DNA of 40,472 nt from Caldifarciminota bacterium (GTDB taxonomy: Bacteria; Hydrothermota; Hydrothermia; LBFQ01), in the NCBI GenBank assembly GCA_027003075.1, contig JALWYV010000053.1, positions 1-40,472 of the forward strand, in the 5' to 3' direction. The notes below the pieces were generated by a model. The model made no database searches. It was not told the origin of the DNA and worked only from the letters and a program-made list of their open reading frames with translations. This document shows, piece by piece, positions 9,019-17,835 of this stretch. The stretch's first letter is position 1. Each line of letters starts with the position of its first letter. Position numbers and translations under genes: made by a program.

Positions 9019-11169
9019 CTACATGATTACCTTCAGGATTTTGATCGTGCTACCCATCCGTACCTTTAGTAAGTACGCGCCCGCGGGAAGGTGAGGGAGT
9101 TTAAACGTGCGTTTACCAGAGGGCAGGTAACCTGCACTTTCCCTGTGGAGTAGTCGGCCATCGGGAGAATAGATGTCGTATCCCACGTATCCCGGTGAAG
9201 GAAGTGAAACCTTAAGGACACCGCCTTTTAACTCCCATCCGAAACCTCCTGCGTTCTCCGATATACCGAGATCGTCCTCCTGCCCCAGGGGTTCAATAAT
9301 TCGGGCCACGTAGGCCTCCTGATAACCGGGTGAAGGGGTGCCGAAGGTGTCCCTGGCGTCCGCAAGGTCGCCGAGGGATCCTGTGGCCGTCCCGGCAGTG
9401 TATATATCGCCCATGGGGCCCACGTCTATGGCCATGCCGTCTTCCCCGCCGCTCCCGGCTATGATGAGGGTAAGGATGTGGGTACTGAGGTCAGGGGAGA
9501 AGAAGGCCACGTACGAATCCGTACTCCCCATATTCCCGGATACCACCTTCGGATCGGGCAGGGTGATGGAGGCGTCCGCCTCCCCGGACATGAGAATGGT
9601 GTCCCCTCGCAGGGCAACGTCGTGGCATCCGTCGGCGAACTGACTGCACACCACAACCGTCTTAATGGGGGTCAGACTGGCGTCTAATAGGGATGCGAAG
9701 GAGTTGGTACCCGTACCTCCCCCACAGAATCCGAAGGTATCTGCGGGTACGAAGTCGTTCAGGTTGCTTACCCATCCCCCCACGACCACCTGTTCGGAGG
9801 AGTTAACCCCTATACCGTTTATACCGTCCCCCCACGTGCTGGCGAGGATGGTTGTGGTTATGTGGGTAGTGAGGTCCGGGGAGAGGGCCGTTATGAAGGC
9901 GTCGTCCTGTGCGGGAGTTCCGAAGGTGTTCCTTGTGGGGGCGTAGTCCGCGGAGGATTGGGTGTATCCGGCCACGAATACGGTTCCGAAGGCATCTGTC
10001 GTTATCGTCAGGCCAAAGTCATGGCTGCCGCCCCCCACTATAGCCGTGGCTATGTGAGATGATAGATCTGGGGAGAGACGGGTTACGAAGACGTCGTACA
10101 CGTAATGGGTGCCGAAGAGGTTCCGGGAAGGGGCGAAGTCGGGTGATCCCCAGTTGAAGGTGTACCCCGTCACCAGTATATCGCCGTTGGGCGCAGTGGC
10201 GGTTTTCGTTCCGTAGTCTGCCATGCTCCCCGCGAGTATGACCGTCGCCAGATGGGCGGAGAGGTCGGCGCTCAGTCTGGTCATGAAGGCCTCGTACCCT
10301 CCGCCAGGAGTTCCCATAACCGTCCTCGTTGGAGCGATGTCGCTGGACGTGGTATAACCCGATATAACGATGTTTCCCGTGGAGTCAAGGGTTATGCCCC
10401 GTGCCACGTCGTCCCCGCTCCCCGATACGATGGCCGTGGCGAGGTGGGTGGTAAGGTCTCCCGTCAGTCTGGTCACGAAGGCGTCGTAGTTCCCCGTCGG
10501 ACCGAACACGCTCCGGGCTGGGGCGAAGTCCGAGGAGTTCTGAGTTCTTCCGACGACGTAAACCGTGCCGTCGGGAGCGGCGAGGAGGTCGTACCCGAAA
10601 TCGGCCCACGAACCGGCCACGAAGACGGCGAACACCGGGTCTATCACTACGGGAAAGCGGGGATCGTACCCTTCGGCCGAGAGTTCAACGACGTTTCCCT
10701 CTATCCTGACGTTGAGGGGTAGTTCCTGCGCCCCCTGATAGGCGTGGAGGTCGTTGAGGCGGATTTTTATCCCTTCCCCCTCTATTACGAGACCGTCTCC
10801 GGAAAGTTCAGGTACACCACCCGTATTGACTTCAAGCCTCGCGATCGGTTTCCTTCCGGCTTCAAAAACGAACTGCAGGTTCGCTTTGCCTCCGACGTAA
10901 GATAGAATGGCTCTGCCGTTTTTACCTTTTAGAACAACGCTTTTGTAGAGAGGGCGACTGTACGTACCGTTTCCAGAGAATACGCTAACTTTTCCCTCCT
11001 TCCTTTCACCTCTGAGGGATACGTATCCGCCCATCAGTTTCAGGAAAACGTTTCCTGCTTCTACGGTACCATCCGTAAGAACGCGTAAATTTCCATCGGG
11101 AAAACTGCACATCCCTCTACCGCACCCAACAAAACCCATCCCGTAAGTCTGGAGGAACACCAACAACAT
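9019..11169 (-). CDS. Secreted DUF7948/SBBP seven-bladed propeller protein with T9SS-like sorting domain
   Basis: The 716-residue protein has the same architecture as the protein at 4058. It has a short hydrophobic leader (MLLVFLQ), a DUF7948 domain to about residue 185 (ending RFPVVIDPVF), about seven SBBP units (for example DAFVTRLTGDLTTHLATAIV and APTRTVMGTPGG), and a C-terminal sorting domain (IYSPDGRLLHRE ... LPAGAYLLKVRMGS ... KVIM). Seven units fit one beta-propeller, half of the larger paralogue. A TAA four codons upstream of the ATG rules out a longer signal peptide. It is presumably a surface or secreted binding protein of unknown ligand. Confidence 0.85.
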   Translation of the reverse strand: MLLVFLQTYGMGFVGCGRGMCSFPDGNLRVLTDGTVEAGNVFLKLMGGYVSLRGERKEGKVSVFSGNGTYSRPLYKSVVLKGKNGRAILSYVGGKANLQFVFEAGRKPIARLEVNTGGVPELSGDGLVIEGEGIKIRLNDLHAYQGAQELPLNVRIEGNVVELSAEGYDPRFPVVIDPVFAVFVAGSWADFGYDLLAAPDGTVYVVGRTQNSSDFAPARSVFGPTGNYDAFVTRLTGDLTTHLATAIVSGSGDDVARGITLDSTGNIVISGYTTSSDIAPTRTVMGTPGGGYEAFMTRLSADLSAHLATVILAGSMADYGTKTATAPNGDILVTGYTFNWGSPDFAPSRNLFGTHYVYDVFVTRLSPDLSSHIATAIVGGGSHDFGLTITTDAFGTVFVAGYTQSSADYAPTRNTFGTPAQDDAFITALSPDLTTHITTTILASTWGDGINGIGVNSSEQVVVGGWVSNLNDFVPADTFGFCGGGTGTNSFASLLDASLTPIKTVVVCSQFADGCHDVALRGDTILMSGEADASITLPDPKVVSGNMGSTDSYVAFFSPDLSTHILTLIIAGSGGEDGMAIDVGPMGDIYTAGTATGSLGDLADARDTFGTPSPGYQEAYVARIIEPLGQEDDLGISENAGGFGWELKGGVLKVSLPSPGYVGYDIYSPDGRLLHRESAGYLPSGKRTFKLPHLPAGAYLLKVRMGSTIKILKVIM

Positions 11170-11175
11170 ACCGGG

Positions 11176-11181
11176 ATATTA
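11176..11181 (-). promoter_or_regulatory. -10 box TAATAT, leaderless type
   Basis: TAATAT on the minus strand ends 6 nt before the ATG at 11169. No Shine-Dalgarno sequence is present. Confidence 0.45.
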
Positions 11182-11209
11182 CCCGTGTACGTGGGGTGTG
11201 ATCTAAGTG

Positions 11210-11230
11210 GTTAAACACGATCGCTTGAAC
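11210..11230. promoter_or_regulatory. Dyad GTTAAAC-N7-CTTGAAC upstream of the propeller gene
   Basis: This imperfect inverted repeat has 7-bp arms and a 7-nt spacer, 28 nt from the -10 box. It shares TTGAACATGG and the overall 7-N7-7 geometry with the dyad at 3997-4017. It is likely a binding site for the same regulator. Confidence 0.5.
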
Positions 11231-11310
11231 ATGGATAAACACAGGTATTACCACCGTTCCACATACGAGTTCCTAAGATTCCCCGATCAACCGTGGCCTT
11301 TAAAGGACGT

Positions 11311-12192
11311 TTACCTTCCCTTCACCTCACGGGTATAGAGCAGGCTGAACCTTAAGGCGTAGGCCGGCTCGCCGGGGGAGGCGTACTTAACGAACCAGTA
11401 TACGTACCCCTCGTTCTCAACCGTAAGGGTGAAATCCCCGTACTTCAGACTACCCCCGAAGGTGGGACCCACCCTCCAGCCGGCGGAGTCCACTAATATC
11501 CCGATATGAACCCCGACCGTCCTGTAGAAGGTGTAGGACGCCCCAACGCTCCATATGGGGTAGAAGTACCTTGAATATCGGGACTTCCCCGGCTTCATCC
11601 ACATCTCCCCGGATATCTTGAGGTCGTGTATGTCGTTGTACAGCGGTACGATGGCCGCCCCCACCCTGTAGTCGTGGACGAAGCCACTATCTTTGCTCAT
11701 GCCCAGCTCGTGTACGCCGACGTAGAGGCCGTACCCCGTATATCTCCTCACGTACACCCCACCGAAGACGGAGGGAACCATGTAGGATATTCCGATACCT
11801 CCACCCACGTACATGTCTCCGAGCCAAAGAGAACCCATCTTCAGTCTCTTTACCTCCTTGCCGTAGCCCACGCGGATGTTGGATAACCTGGGGACGTAAG
11901 GGTATATGCCGGCCATTATGCCGAACCCCCTGTAGGCAACGGCAACTATCGGGTTAAGAACCTGTATGACGGGATCCATAGCCAGGTAGAACGCTCCCAC
12001 GTATACGGAAGGAGGAAGGGTGGGCAAGGCCGCGGGATTGTACCATAGGGCTGTGGGGTCGTCCGCTACGGCCGCGAAGGCTCCTCCCATGGCCATGGCT
12101 CTGGCACCGTAGAACGTTCCGTATCCCCCTGCTCCCAACAGGTTCAGGGGCAGCGTAATGGTTATCGCTAAGGCGATGCTTATCCTCCTCAT
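11311..12192 (-). CDS. PorV/UPF0164-like outer-membrane beta-barrel protein
   Basis: The 293-residue protein has a normal signal peptide with an Arg-Arg n-region (MRRISIALAITITLPLNLLG). It is followed by YGARAMAMGG and AVADDPTALWYNPAAL, the hallmark N-terminal motif of the PorV/PorQ/UPF0164 group related to FadL barrels. In T9SS systems PorV shuttles cargo to the attachment machinery, which would fit the many sorting-domain proteins here, but a paralogue with another role is possible. Its ATG lies 3 nt after the stop of the barrel gene at 12196; GGGAG in the end of that gene serves as ribosome-binding site, so the two are translationally coupled. Confidence 0.7.
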   Translation of the reverse strand: MRRISIALAITITLPLNLLGAGGYGTFYGARAMAMGGAFAAVADDPTALWYNPAALPTLPPSVYVGAFYLAMDPVIQVLNPIVAVAYRGFGIMAGIYPYVPRLSNIRVGYGKEVKRLKMGSLWLGDMYVGGGIGISYMVPSVFGGVYVRRYTGYGLYVGVHELGMSKDSGFVHDYRVGAAIVPLYNDIHDLKISGEMWMKPGKSRYSRYFYPIWSVGASYTFYRTVGVHIGILVDSAGWRVGPTFGGSLKYGDFTLTVENEGYVYWFVKYASPGEPAYALRFSLLYTREVKGR

Positions 12193-12195
12193 AGC

Positions 12196-14040
12196 TTAAA
12201 ACTCCCTGCCTACGTGAAAGTAAAAGAGCGGCGTGGTCTTGTAAATGTTCGTCGGGTCGTAAAGGGCCATAGGCCACGCCCTGTTCCACAGAAATACGAT
12301 GTTTCCCAGTCCATACTTCACGTCCCATCCCCTCCACTTCTTCCTGTAACCCCAGCCTACGAGCAGGGTGAAGAACTCTCTATTGGGATAAAACTTCAAT
12401 TCTTTTTCCAGACATTGACCTCTCTCATCAATTTTGGTGCATTTGTACCTCCATATATATACGGGCATTCCATCACGAGCAAGGATGGATATATGTCCCG
12501 CCTGAATGGAGAGGCTCCACCTTATATCCCACGGAGATGCTCCCCTCATGTCTCTGATAAAGAGGCTCCTGCCCACGAACCCGGATATACGGAGATCCTG
12601 TTTGGCCTTATCAAGGAACGTGAAGTCCACCCCCGCAGATGTCACCATGGAAGCCCTGGAGACGGAAAGTAAAACATCAGCCTCGTTCAATCCCTGACTC
12701 ATGTCTATGCTATCCAGATACTCCCAGTTGTAGAAAACGAAAGGTTCAAAGAGGCGGGCGTACAGGTTGACCTCAAGGGCGTAGTCCCCTATAAGCCTTT
12801 CCTCGCCAAAGCTGGCGGTGTAGACGTAGGGGTACTTCTTGAAGTAGGGAGAAGGGTACAGGTCCATAAAGGGAAGATAGAAGAAGGGAGCGTAGTTCTG
12901 ATAGGAACTCCCGACGAAGACCTTGAAGGCCCTGACGTCGCTGACAAACCACTTGTAGTTTATCCTGAAGGTGGGTATAAGCCCATCTATGCCGTAGTTG
13001 TATCCGGGGAATTCCGGGCTGTAGATGGTGTCCCTTGAGTAGTTGAGACGTACACCAGCGTACAGGAAGGATCGGGAAAAGTTCCATCTATGGGAGGCGA
13101 AAAGGGAAGCCCTGAAATTCCGGTAAGGCATGGAAGCCGCATCTTCCCTATTTTTCGTAAGGTTGTCGCTTGCTTCAAAATCTACCCCTATACCGCCTAT
13201 CGTGATACGTCCACCTACGTTCCTATACGAAACCCCTATCCTCAAACTTTCAGCACCACCGTAAGTCCCAATCATGTTGTAGGTGTTATCCGATACGTAG
13301 GCGTATAAAATGGAAGATAGAAGACCGGAGTTAAAGGTTAGTGATGCTCCGTATCCGTTGAGACCAGCGTACAACCGCATGCTGTCTTTATCCGATTTTG
13401 TCTTTATACCCATCCACGAATGGCCGTAGAGGACGGTCAATTTCAGACGGTTTCCCCAGAACCTGCGCACCAGCCCCGCAGAGTAGTTCTCGGTACCTCC
13501 CCTGATGCGGGGGTCAGTTATGGGCGGAAGGTTCAGGTACGTGGGGTTGGAGTACTGCCCATAGAGACCTTTGAAGAAGACGTACGTCGTGGGAACACCC
13601 ACCTGCACTTTGTTGTACAGAGGCTCAACGTTCATGTCTATCACCCCACCTAAAAAGCCGTCGTACTCTATAGGGGCATCTCCCCTGTATATGCGGGCAG
13701 AGGATATAACTCCTTCGTTGAAGGGAAGAGGGGCGAGGGTCGTAAGGTTCATGTTGGTAATGGGGAGGCCGTTGATGTATATCCTGTTGCTGCTTGAGGA
13801 CATTCCCCTTATCGTGAAGGAGTATCCGAAGGTGGGAGTTATGCCTCCTATGAAGTAGTAGAATGCCACCCCCTCACCGAACGTGCTGCGATTTACCCGC
13901 GTAGGATATACGAACTCGTTGATGCTGAAGCGATGTCTGAAGTTTTCTTCCTCAACCGTGGTCTCTACGGGCTTGAGGACAAGTGGCTTTTTGTCCTTCG
14001 TAAGGTAGAGCGTGTCCTTTGCAAGGAATATCCACAACAT
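12196..14040 (-). CDS. TonB-receptor-like outer-membrane protein, tandem copy 1
   Basis: The 614-residue protein starts with a very short leader (MLWIFLA) followed by KDTLYL. A plug-like domain follows, with YSFTIRGMSSSSNRIYINGLP and SARIYRGDAPIEYDGFLGGV; then a barrel rich in alternating aromatic strands ends in GREF, a terminal Phe typical of outer-membrane barrels. It should transport or bind an unknown ligand at the outer membrane. It is the most diverged of three tandem paralogues but keeps the near-identical first 46 residues and the GDAPIEYDGFLGGVIDM block. It is coupled to the downstream PorV-like gene. A TAA two codons upstream of the ATG excludes a longer signal peptide. Confidence 0.8.
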   Translation of the reverse strand: MLWIFLAKDTLYLTKDKKPLVLKPVETTVEEENFRHRFSINEFVYPTRVNRSTFGEGVAFYYFIGGITPTFGYSFTIRGMSSSSNRIYINGLPITNMNLTTLAPLPFNEGVISSARIYRGDAPIEYDGFLGGVIDMNVEPLYNKVQVGVPTTYVFFKGLYGQYSNPTYLNLPPITDPRIRGGTENYSAGLVRRFWGNRLKLTVLYGHSWMGIKTKSDKDSMRLYAGLNGYGASLTFNSGLLSSILYAYVSDNTYNMIGTYGGAESLRIGVSYRNVGGRITIGGIGVDFEASDNLTKNREDAASMPYRNFRASLFASHRWNFSRSFLYAGVRLNYSRDTIYSPEFPGYNYGIDGLIPTFRINYKWFVSDVRAFKVFVGSSYQNYAPFFYLPFMDLYPSPYFKKYPYVYTASFGEERLIGDYALEVNLYARLFEPFVFYNWEYLDSIDMSQGLNEADVLLSVSRASMVTSAGVDFTFLDKAKQDLRISGFVGRSLFIRDMRGASPWDIRWSLSIQAGHISILARDGMPVYIWRYKCTKIDERGQCLEKELKFYPNREFFTLLVGWGYRKKWRGWDVKYGLGNIVFLWNRAWPMALYDPTNIYKTTPLFYFHVGREF

Positions 14041-14062
14041 AGGTTAAGCCACGCACACGGGT

Positions 14063-14068
14063 ATTATA
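14063..14068 (-). promoter_or_regulatory. -10 box TATAAT of barrel copy 1
   Basis: TATAAT lies 22 nt upstream of the ATG, preceded by ACCCC, in a 35-nt gap. The same gap sequence recurs before copy 2 and, with small changes, before copy 3. It predicts a leader of about 15 nt without a Shine-Dalgarno sequence. Confidence 0.55.
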
Positions 14069-14075
14069 GGGGTGC

Positions 14076-15902
14076 CTACCACTGTTTCACGAGGTAGAGG
14101 TAAGCCACAGGGTAAATGAGATATACCGCCGTCGGGTCCACCTTCGTCGTTGATATGAGGCGGTTGAAGAAGAATAGGAAGTTGCCCACACCGGCCCTAA
14201 CCTTAAAACCCCTGTACTTCCACTCCTTCCCACTGGCCACCGTCAGTGTGGGCGTTGAACGCCTGAAGGAATAAACTAGTTTAGGCTTAACACATTCCGA
14301 ACCTATCCACTCATCGCACCTATAGTACCATCCGTAGGCCGGGAGACCGTCAGCAAATATGATGGTCAGGTAGGGCAGGGATAGGGACAAAGCGTACCTT
14401 CTCTCCCACGGGGAAGCCTTACCCACTCCCTTTATAAACCTGCTCCTTCCCACCGTTGCGGATACCCTGAAGTTATCCTTTGACCTGTCCGTAACCGTAA
14501 GATCAAAGCCATAGGACAGTACGGTCGCCTTCACCGAACGCCTGAGGAAAGTTTCAGCAGACGGCTCCCCCCATTCGTTCGTTCCCCAGTTGTAGAAGAA
14601 GTACGGTGAGAACATACCCGCATATACCTCCAGTTCGGTTACTACGAACCTGTAAAGGTTTTCCCTTCCGAAAGTCATCACACCACCGTAAGGGTAGTCT
14701 TTGAAGTAGGATGAGGGAAAGACGGTTATACTGCTCATGGGAAAGAAAGGGAGCGTGTACTGGTACGCGGTTGAAAGTGTGAACCTGTAGGCCTCATTTT
14801 CGCTCGTAAAGTACTTGAACTTCAGTCTGAACGTGGGCAGGAATTTCTTTAACTCGTGCGAGAACTTATCCGGTCCAGATCTTGAGAGGGCGAAGGTTAG
14901 CCTCCCTCCCGCATAGAGAAGCATCCTATCCGTCTCTTTCTTACCCTTCAGGAATCCGGATACACCGAAGTACCGGCTATAAAAGTTCACGAGGGGTGAG
15001 AAGTTATATATGCTGTCGTAGGTTATCTCAAATCCGCCGTACTTTAACGACAGTATTGCTCCGGTCATGGTTCGGGAGGTGTTAAACGTCCCTGATAGGG
15101 CGGAGCCGAAGATTTTAGACAGGTCATAATCCGTGGAACTCTGGACGTAGTACACTTTCAGACTCTTCCAGACGTTTATTGACGCGCCTAAAAGGTCCGT
15201 AGTGTTTACGAATTTGCTCTTTATATCCACAAACTCACCCGTTACCGAATCCTTTATTACCCCGCTTCTGAACCTACTCCTGAAGTCCATCCACGAGTGG
15301 GCGTAGAGGACGTTAAACCTGATCCTACCTTTGAGGAAGTTCCTTATAAATGCTGCGGAGTAGTCCTCGGTCCTCCACCTCGGCTCATCACCCACCTTTA
15401 CGTAGGCAGGGTTGTTGTACTGTCCGAAAAGCCCTTTGAAAAAGACGTAAGTCGTCGGTACCCCAACCTGCACCTCGTCGTACACAGGTTCAACGCTCAT
15501 GTCTATCACCCCACCTAAAAAGCCGTCGTACTCTATGGGGGCGTCACCCCTGTATATACGGGCGGAGGATATGAGATTCTCGTTTATGGGCAGGGGTGCG
15601 AGGCTGCTTAACATCATGTTGAGCAGGGGAATGCCGTTGATGTACATCCTGTTGCTTGTGGGTGGCAGTCCCCTGACGCTGAAGGAGAAACCCGCAGAGG
15701 GGAGGAGACCCCCTATCATCTGGTAGAAGTATGCCGTTCCTCCGAAGTGTCCCCTGCTTACCTGCGTAGGATAAACGAACTCGTTGATGCTGAACCTATG
15801 TCTGAAGTTTTCTTCCTCAACCGTGGTCTCTACGGGCTTGAGGACGATGGGCTTTTTGTCCTTTAAATACAACGTGTCCTTTGCAAGGAACATCCACAGC
15901 AT
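14076..15902 (-). CDS. TonB-receptor-like outer-membrane protein, tandem copy 2
   Basis: The 608-residue protein has the same layout as copies 1 and 3: leader MLWMFLA, KDTLYLKDKKP, plug motif FSVRGLPPTSNRMYINGIP, the GDAPIEYDGFLGGVIDM block, and a barrel ending in VKQW. Residues 1-211 differ from copy 3 at only about four positions. The barrel middle (about 212-460) diverges strongly, and the last part (from about KATVLSYGFDLTVTDRSKDN) becomes near-identical again. This mosaic suggests recombination between copies with selection or exchange in the barrel. The ligand is unknown. Confidence 0.8.
   Translation of the reverse strand: MLWMFLAKDTLYLKDKKPIVLKPVETTVEEENFRHRFSINEFVYPTQVSRGHFGGTAYFYQMIGGLLPSAGFSFSVRGLPPTSNRMYINGIPLLNMMLSSLAPLPINENLISSARIYRGDAPIEYDGFLGGVIDMSVEPVYDEVQVGVPTTYVFFKGLFGQYNNPAYVKVGDEPRWRTEDYSAAFIRNFLKGRIRFNVLYAHSWMDFRSRFRSGVIKDSVTGEFVDIKSKFVNTTDLLGASINVWKSLKVYYVQSSTDYDLSKIFGSALSGTFNTSRTMTGAILSLKYGGFEITYDSIYNFSPLVNFYSRYFGVSGFLKGKKETDRMLLYAGGRLTFALSRSGPDKFSHELKKFLPTFRLKFKYFTSENEAYRFTLSTAYQYTLPFFPMSSITVFPSSYFKDYPYGGVMTFGRENLYRFVVTELEVYAGMFSPYFFYNWGTNEWGEPSAETFLRRSVKATVLSYGFDLTVTDRSKDNFRVSATVGRSRFIKGVGKASPWERRYALSLSLPYLTIIFADGLPAYGWYYRCDEWIGSECVKPKLVYSFRRSTPTLTVASGKEWKYRGFKVRAGVGNFLFFFNRLISTTKVDPTAVYLIYPVAYLYLVKQW
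15270..15902 (-). repeat. Long direct repeat, N-terminal coding block of barrel copy 2
   Basis: This block encodes residues 1-211 and is nearly identical in DNA to 17138-17770. Identity stops abruptly after DFRSRF in both copies. Confidence 0.8.
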
Positions 15903-15924
15903 AGGTTAAGCCACGCACACGGGT

Positions 15925-15930
15925 ATTATA
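15925..15930 (-). promoter_or_regulatory. -10 box TATAAT of barrel copy 2
   Basis: TATAAT lies 22 nt before the ATG, in the same sequence context as for copy 1. Confidence 0.55.
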
Positions 15931-15937
15931 GGGGTGT

Positions 15938-17770
15938 TTACCACTGTTTCACAACGTACAGGTAAGCCACGGGGTAAATGAGATATACCGCCGTCGGGTC
16001 AACTTTCGTCGTTGATATGAGACGGTTGAAGAAGAATAGGAAGTTACCTACACCGGCCCTGACCTTAAAACCCCTGTACCTCCACTCCTTACCACTACTC
16101 AAGAGAATTGTAGGAGTGGTGCGCTTGAAGGTATATTCTAAATGGTATTCCTTGCAAACGTATATGGCACCAGACCTCTCCCATCTGTCGCAACGATAGA
16201 ACCAACCATATGAAGGTATTCCATCAGACAAAATTATTGAAAAGTACGGTAGAACAAGAGACAAAGCGTACCTTCTTTCCCATGGAGATGCTCCACCCAC
16301 TCCCCTTATAAACCTGCTCCTTCCTACCGTAGCAGATACCCTGAAGTTGTCCTTTGACCTATCCGTAACTGTAAGATCAAACCCGTAAGATAGAACAGTG
16401 GCATTTACGGAATGTCGTAAAAGCATCTCCGTTGAAATATCACCACCCTCTATCCCCCAGTTGTAGAAAACGTGAGGTTTATATAACCCCATATAGACTT
16501 CCGTTTCGGTTATGACGAACCTATGCAGAGACTCTCTCCCTAAGGTTAGCACACCACCATAAGGATAGCTACTAAAGTAAGAGGCCGGAAAAATGTTTAT
16601 ATTTCCCATTGGAAAGAAAGAGGATGTATTCTGGTAAGCTGTACCCACAGTCAGTCTGTAGGCCTCGTTTTCCTTAGTAAAGTACTTCACCTTCAATCTA
16701 AACGTCGGTAGGACCTTTTTTATGCTATACGATAATTTTTCTGGACCTGATGTTAAAGACGCAAAAGTCAACCTTCCTCCAAGGTAAAATAACAGGTTGT
16801 CTCTCTTGAATTCTGTTCGCAGGAACCCTGAAATTCCTATGTACTTACTCCAGAAGTTGATAATAGCGGAAGAATTATTTAGCCTGTCGTAGGATATTTC
16901 AAAGCCCCCGTACCTCCACGTAGATGTGATTCCCACCATTTCCCTAAGGGTACCGAACTTACCACGGAGGAGGGATCCATAAGTGTTAAAAATGGTGTTA
17001 TTAACCTCGTTCCTAACGTAGTAAGCACGTAAAACATTTCGTACTTCTAACGAAGCTCCTATCAAAGATGATAAGTTTCCAAAATTACTATCTTTTTCCT
17101 CGTATATTATGCTGTCATTCCTTTCTCTTACGGTAATAAACCTGCTTCTGAAGTCCATCCACGAGTGGGCGTAGAGGACGTTAAGCCTGATCCTACCTTT
17201 GAGAAAGTTCCTTATGAACGCTGTGGAGTAATCCTCGGTCCTCCACCTCGGCTCATCACCCACCTTTACGTAGGCGGGGTTATTGTACTGACCAAAGAGT
17301 CCTTTGAAAAAGACGTAAGTCGTCGGTACCCCAACTTGGGCCTCGTCGTACACAGGCTCAACACTCATGTCTATCACCCCACCTAAGAAACCGTCGTACT
17401 CTATGGGGGCGTCACCCCTGTATATACGGGCGGAGGATATGAGATTCTCGTTTATGGGCAGGGGTGCGAGGCTGCTTAACATCATGTTGAGCAGGGGGAT
17501 GCCGTTGATGTACATCCTGTTGCTTGTGGGTGGTAGTCCCCTGACGCTGAAGGAGAAACCGGCTGAGGGGAGGAGACCCCCTATCATCTGGTAGAAGTAT
17601 GCCGTTCCTCCGAAGTGTCCCCTGCTTATCTGCGTAGGATAAACGAACTCGTTGATGCTGAACCTATGTCTGAAGTTTTCTTCCTCAACCGTCGTCTCTA
17701 CGGGCTTGAGGACGATGGGCTTTTTGTCCTTTAAATACAACGTGTCCTTTGCAAGGAACATCCACAGCAT
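15938..17770 (-). CDS. TonB-receptor-like outer-membrane protein, tandem copy 3
   Basis: The 610-residue protein is the first of the three in transcription order. Leader, plug and C-terminal block match copy 2 almost exactly. The middle region (nucleotides about 16100-17130) is clearly more A+T-rich than the flanking conserved blocks, as if the barrel segment had a different origin. It ends in VKQW with a terminal aromatic residue. The probable role is outer-membrane uptake or binding of an unknown substrate. Confidence 0.8.
   Translation of the reverse strand: MLWMFLAKDTLYLKDKKPIVLKPVETTVEEENFRHRFSINEFVYPTQISRGHFGGTAYFYQMIGGLLPSAGFSFSVRGLPPTSNRMYINGIPLLNMMLSSLAPLPINENLISSARIYRGDAPIEYDGFLGGVIDMSVEPVYDEAQVGVPTTYVFFKGLFGQYNNPAYVKVGDEPRWRTEDYSTAFIRNFLKGRIRLNVLYAHSWMDFRSRFITVRERNDSIIYEEKDSNFGNLSSLIGASLEVRNVLRAYYVRNEVNNTIFNTYGSLLRGKFGTLREMVGITSTWRYGGFEISYDRLNNSSAIINFWSKYIGISGFLRTEFKRDNLLFYLGGRLTFASLTSGPEKLSYSIKKVLPTFRLKVKYFTKENEAYRLTVGTAYQNTSSFFPMGNINIFPASYFSSYPYGGVLTLGRESLHRFVITETEVYMGLYKPHVFYNWGIEGGDISTEMLLRHSVNATVLSYGFDLTVTDRSKDNFRVSATVGRSRFIRGVGGASPWERRYALSLVLPYFSIILSDGIPSYGWFYRCDRWERSGAIYVCKEYHLEYTFKRTTPTILLSSGKEWRYRGFKVRAGVGNFLFFFNRLISTTKVDPTAVYLIYPVAYLYVVKQW
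17138..17770 (-). repeat. Long direct repeat, N-terminal coding block of barrel copy 3
   Basis: This is the partner of 15270-15902; the encoded residues 1-211 differ at about four positions. Confidence 0.8.
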
Positions 17771-17792
17771 AGGTTAATCCGCACACACGGGT

Positions 17793-17798
17793 ATTATA
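17793..17798 (-). promoter_or_regulatory. -10 box TATAAT of barrel copy 3
   Basis: TATAAT lies 22 nt before the ATG; the leader differs from copies 1 and 2 at a few bases only. The hairpin GGGTGGGC-CGAA-GCTCACCC directly upstream may end the preceding lipoprotein transcript. Confidence 0.5.
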
Positions 17799-17835
17799 GG
17801 GGTGAGCTTCGGCCCACCCCCTTTTCTATGTACTT

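Noticed and set aside
12196-17770. The three receptor copies as an insertion-sequence amplification
   Set aside because: No transposase, terminal inverted repeats or target duplications are visible; simple tandem duplication explains them.
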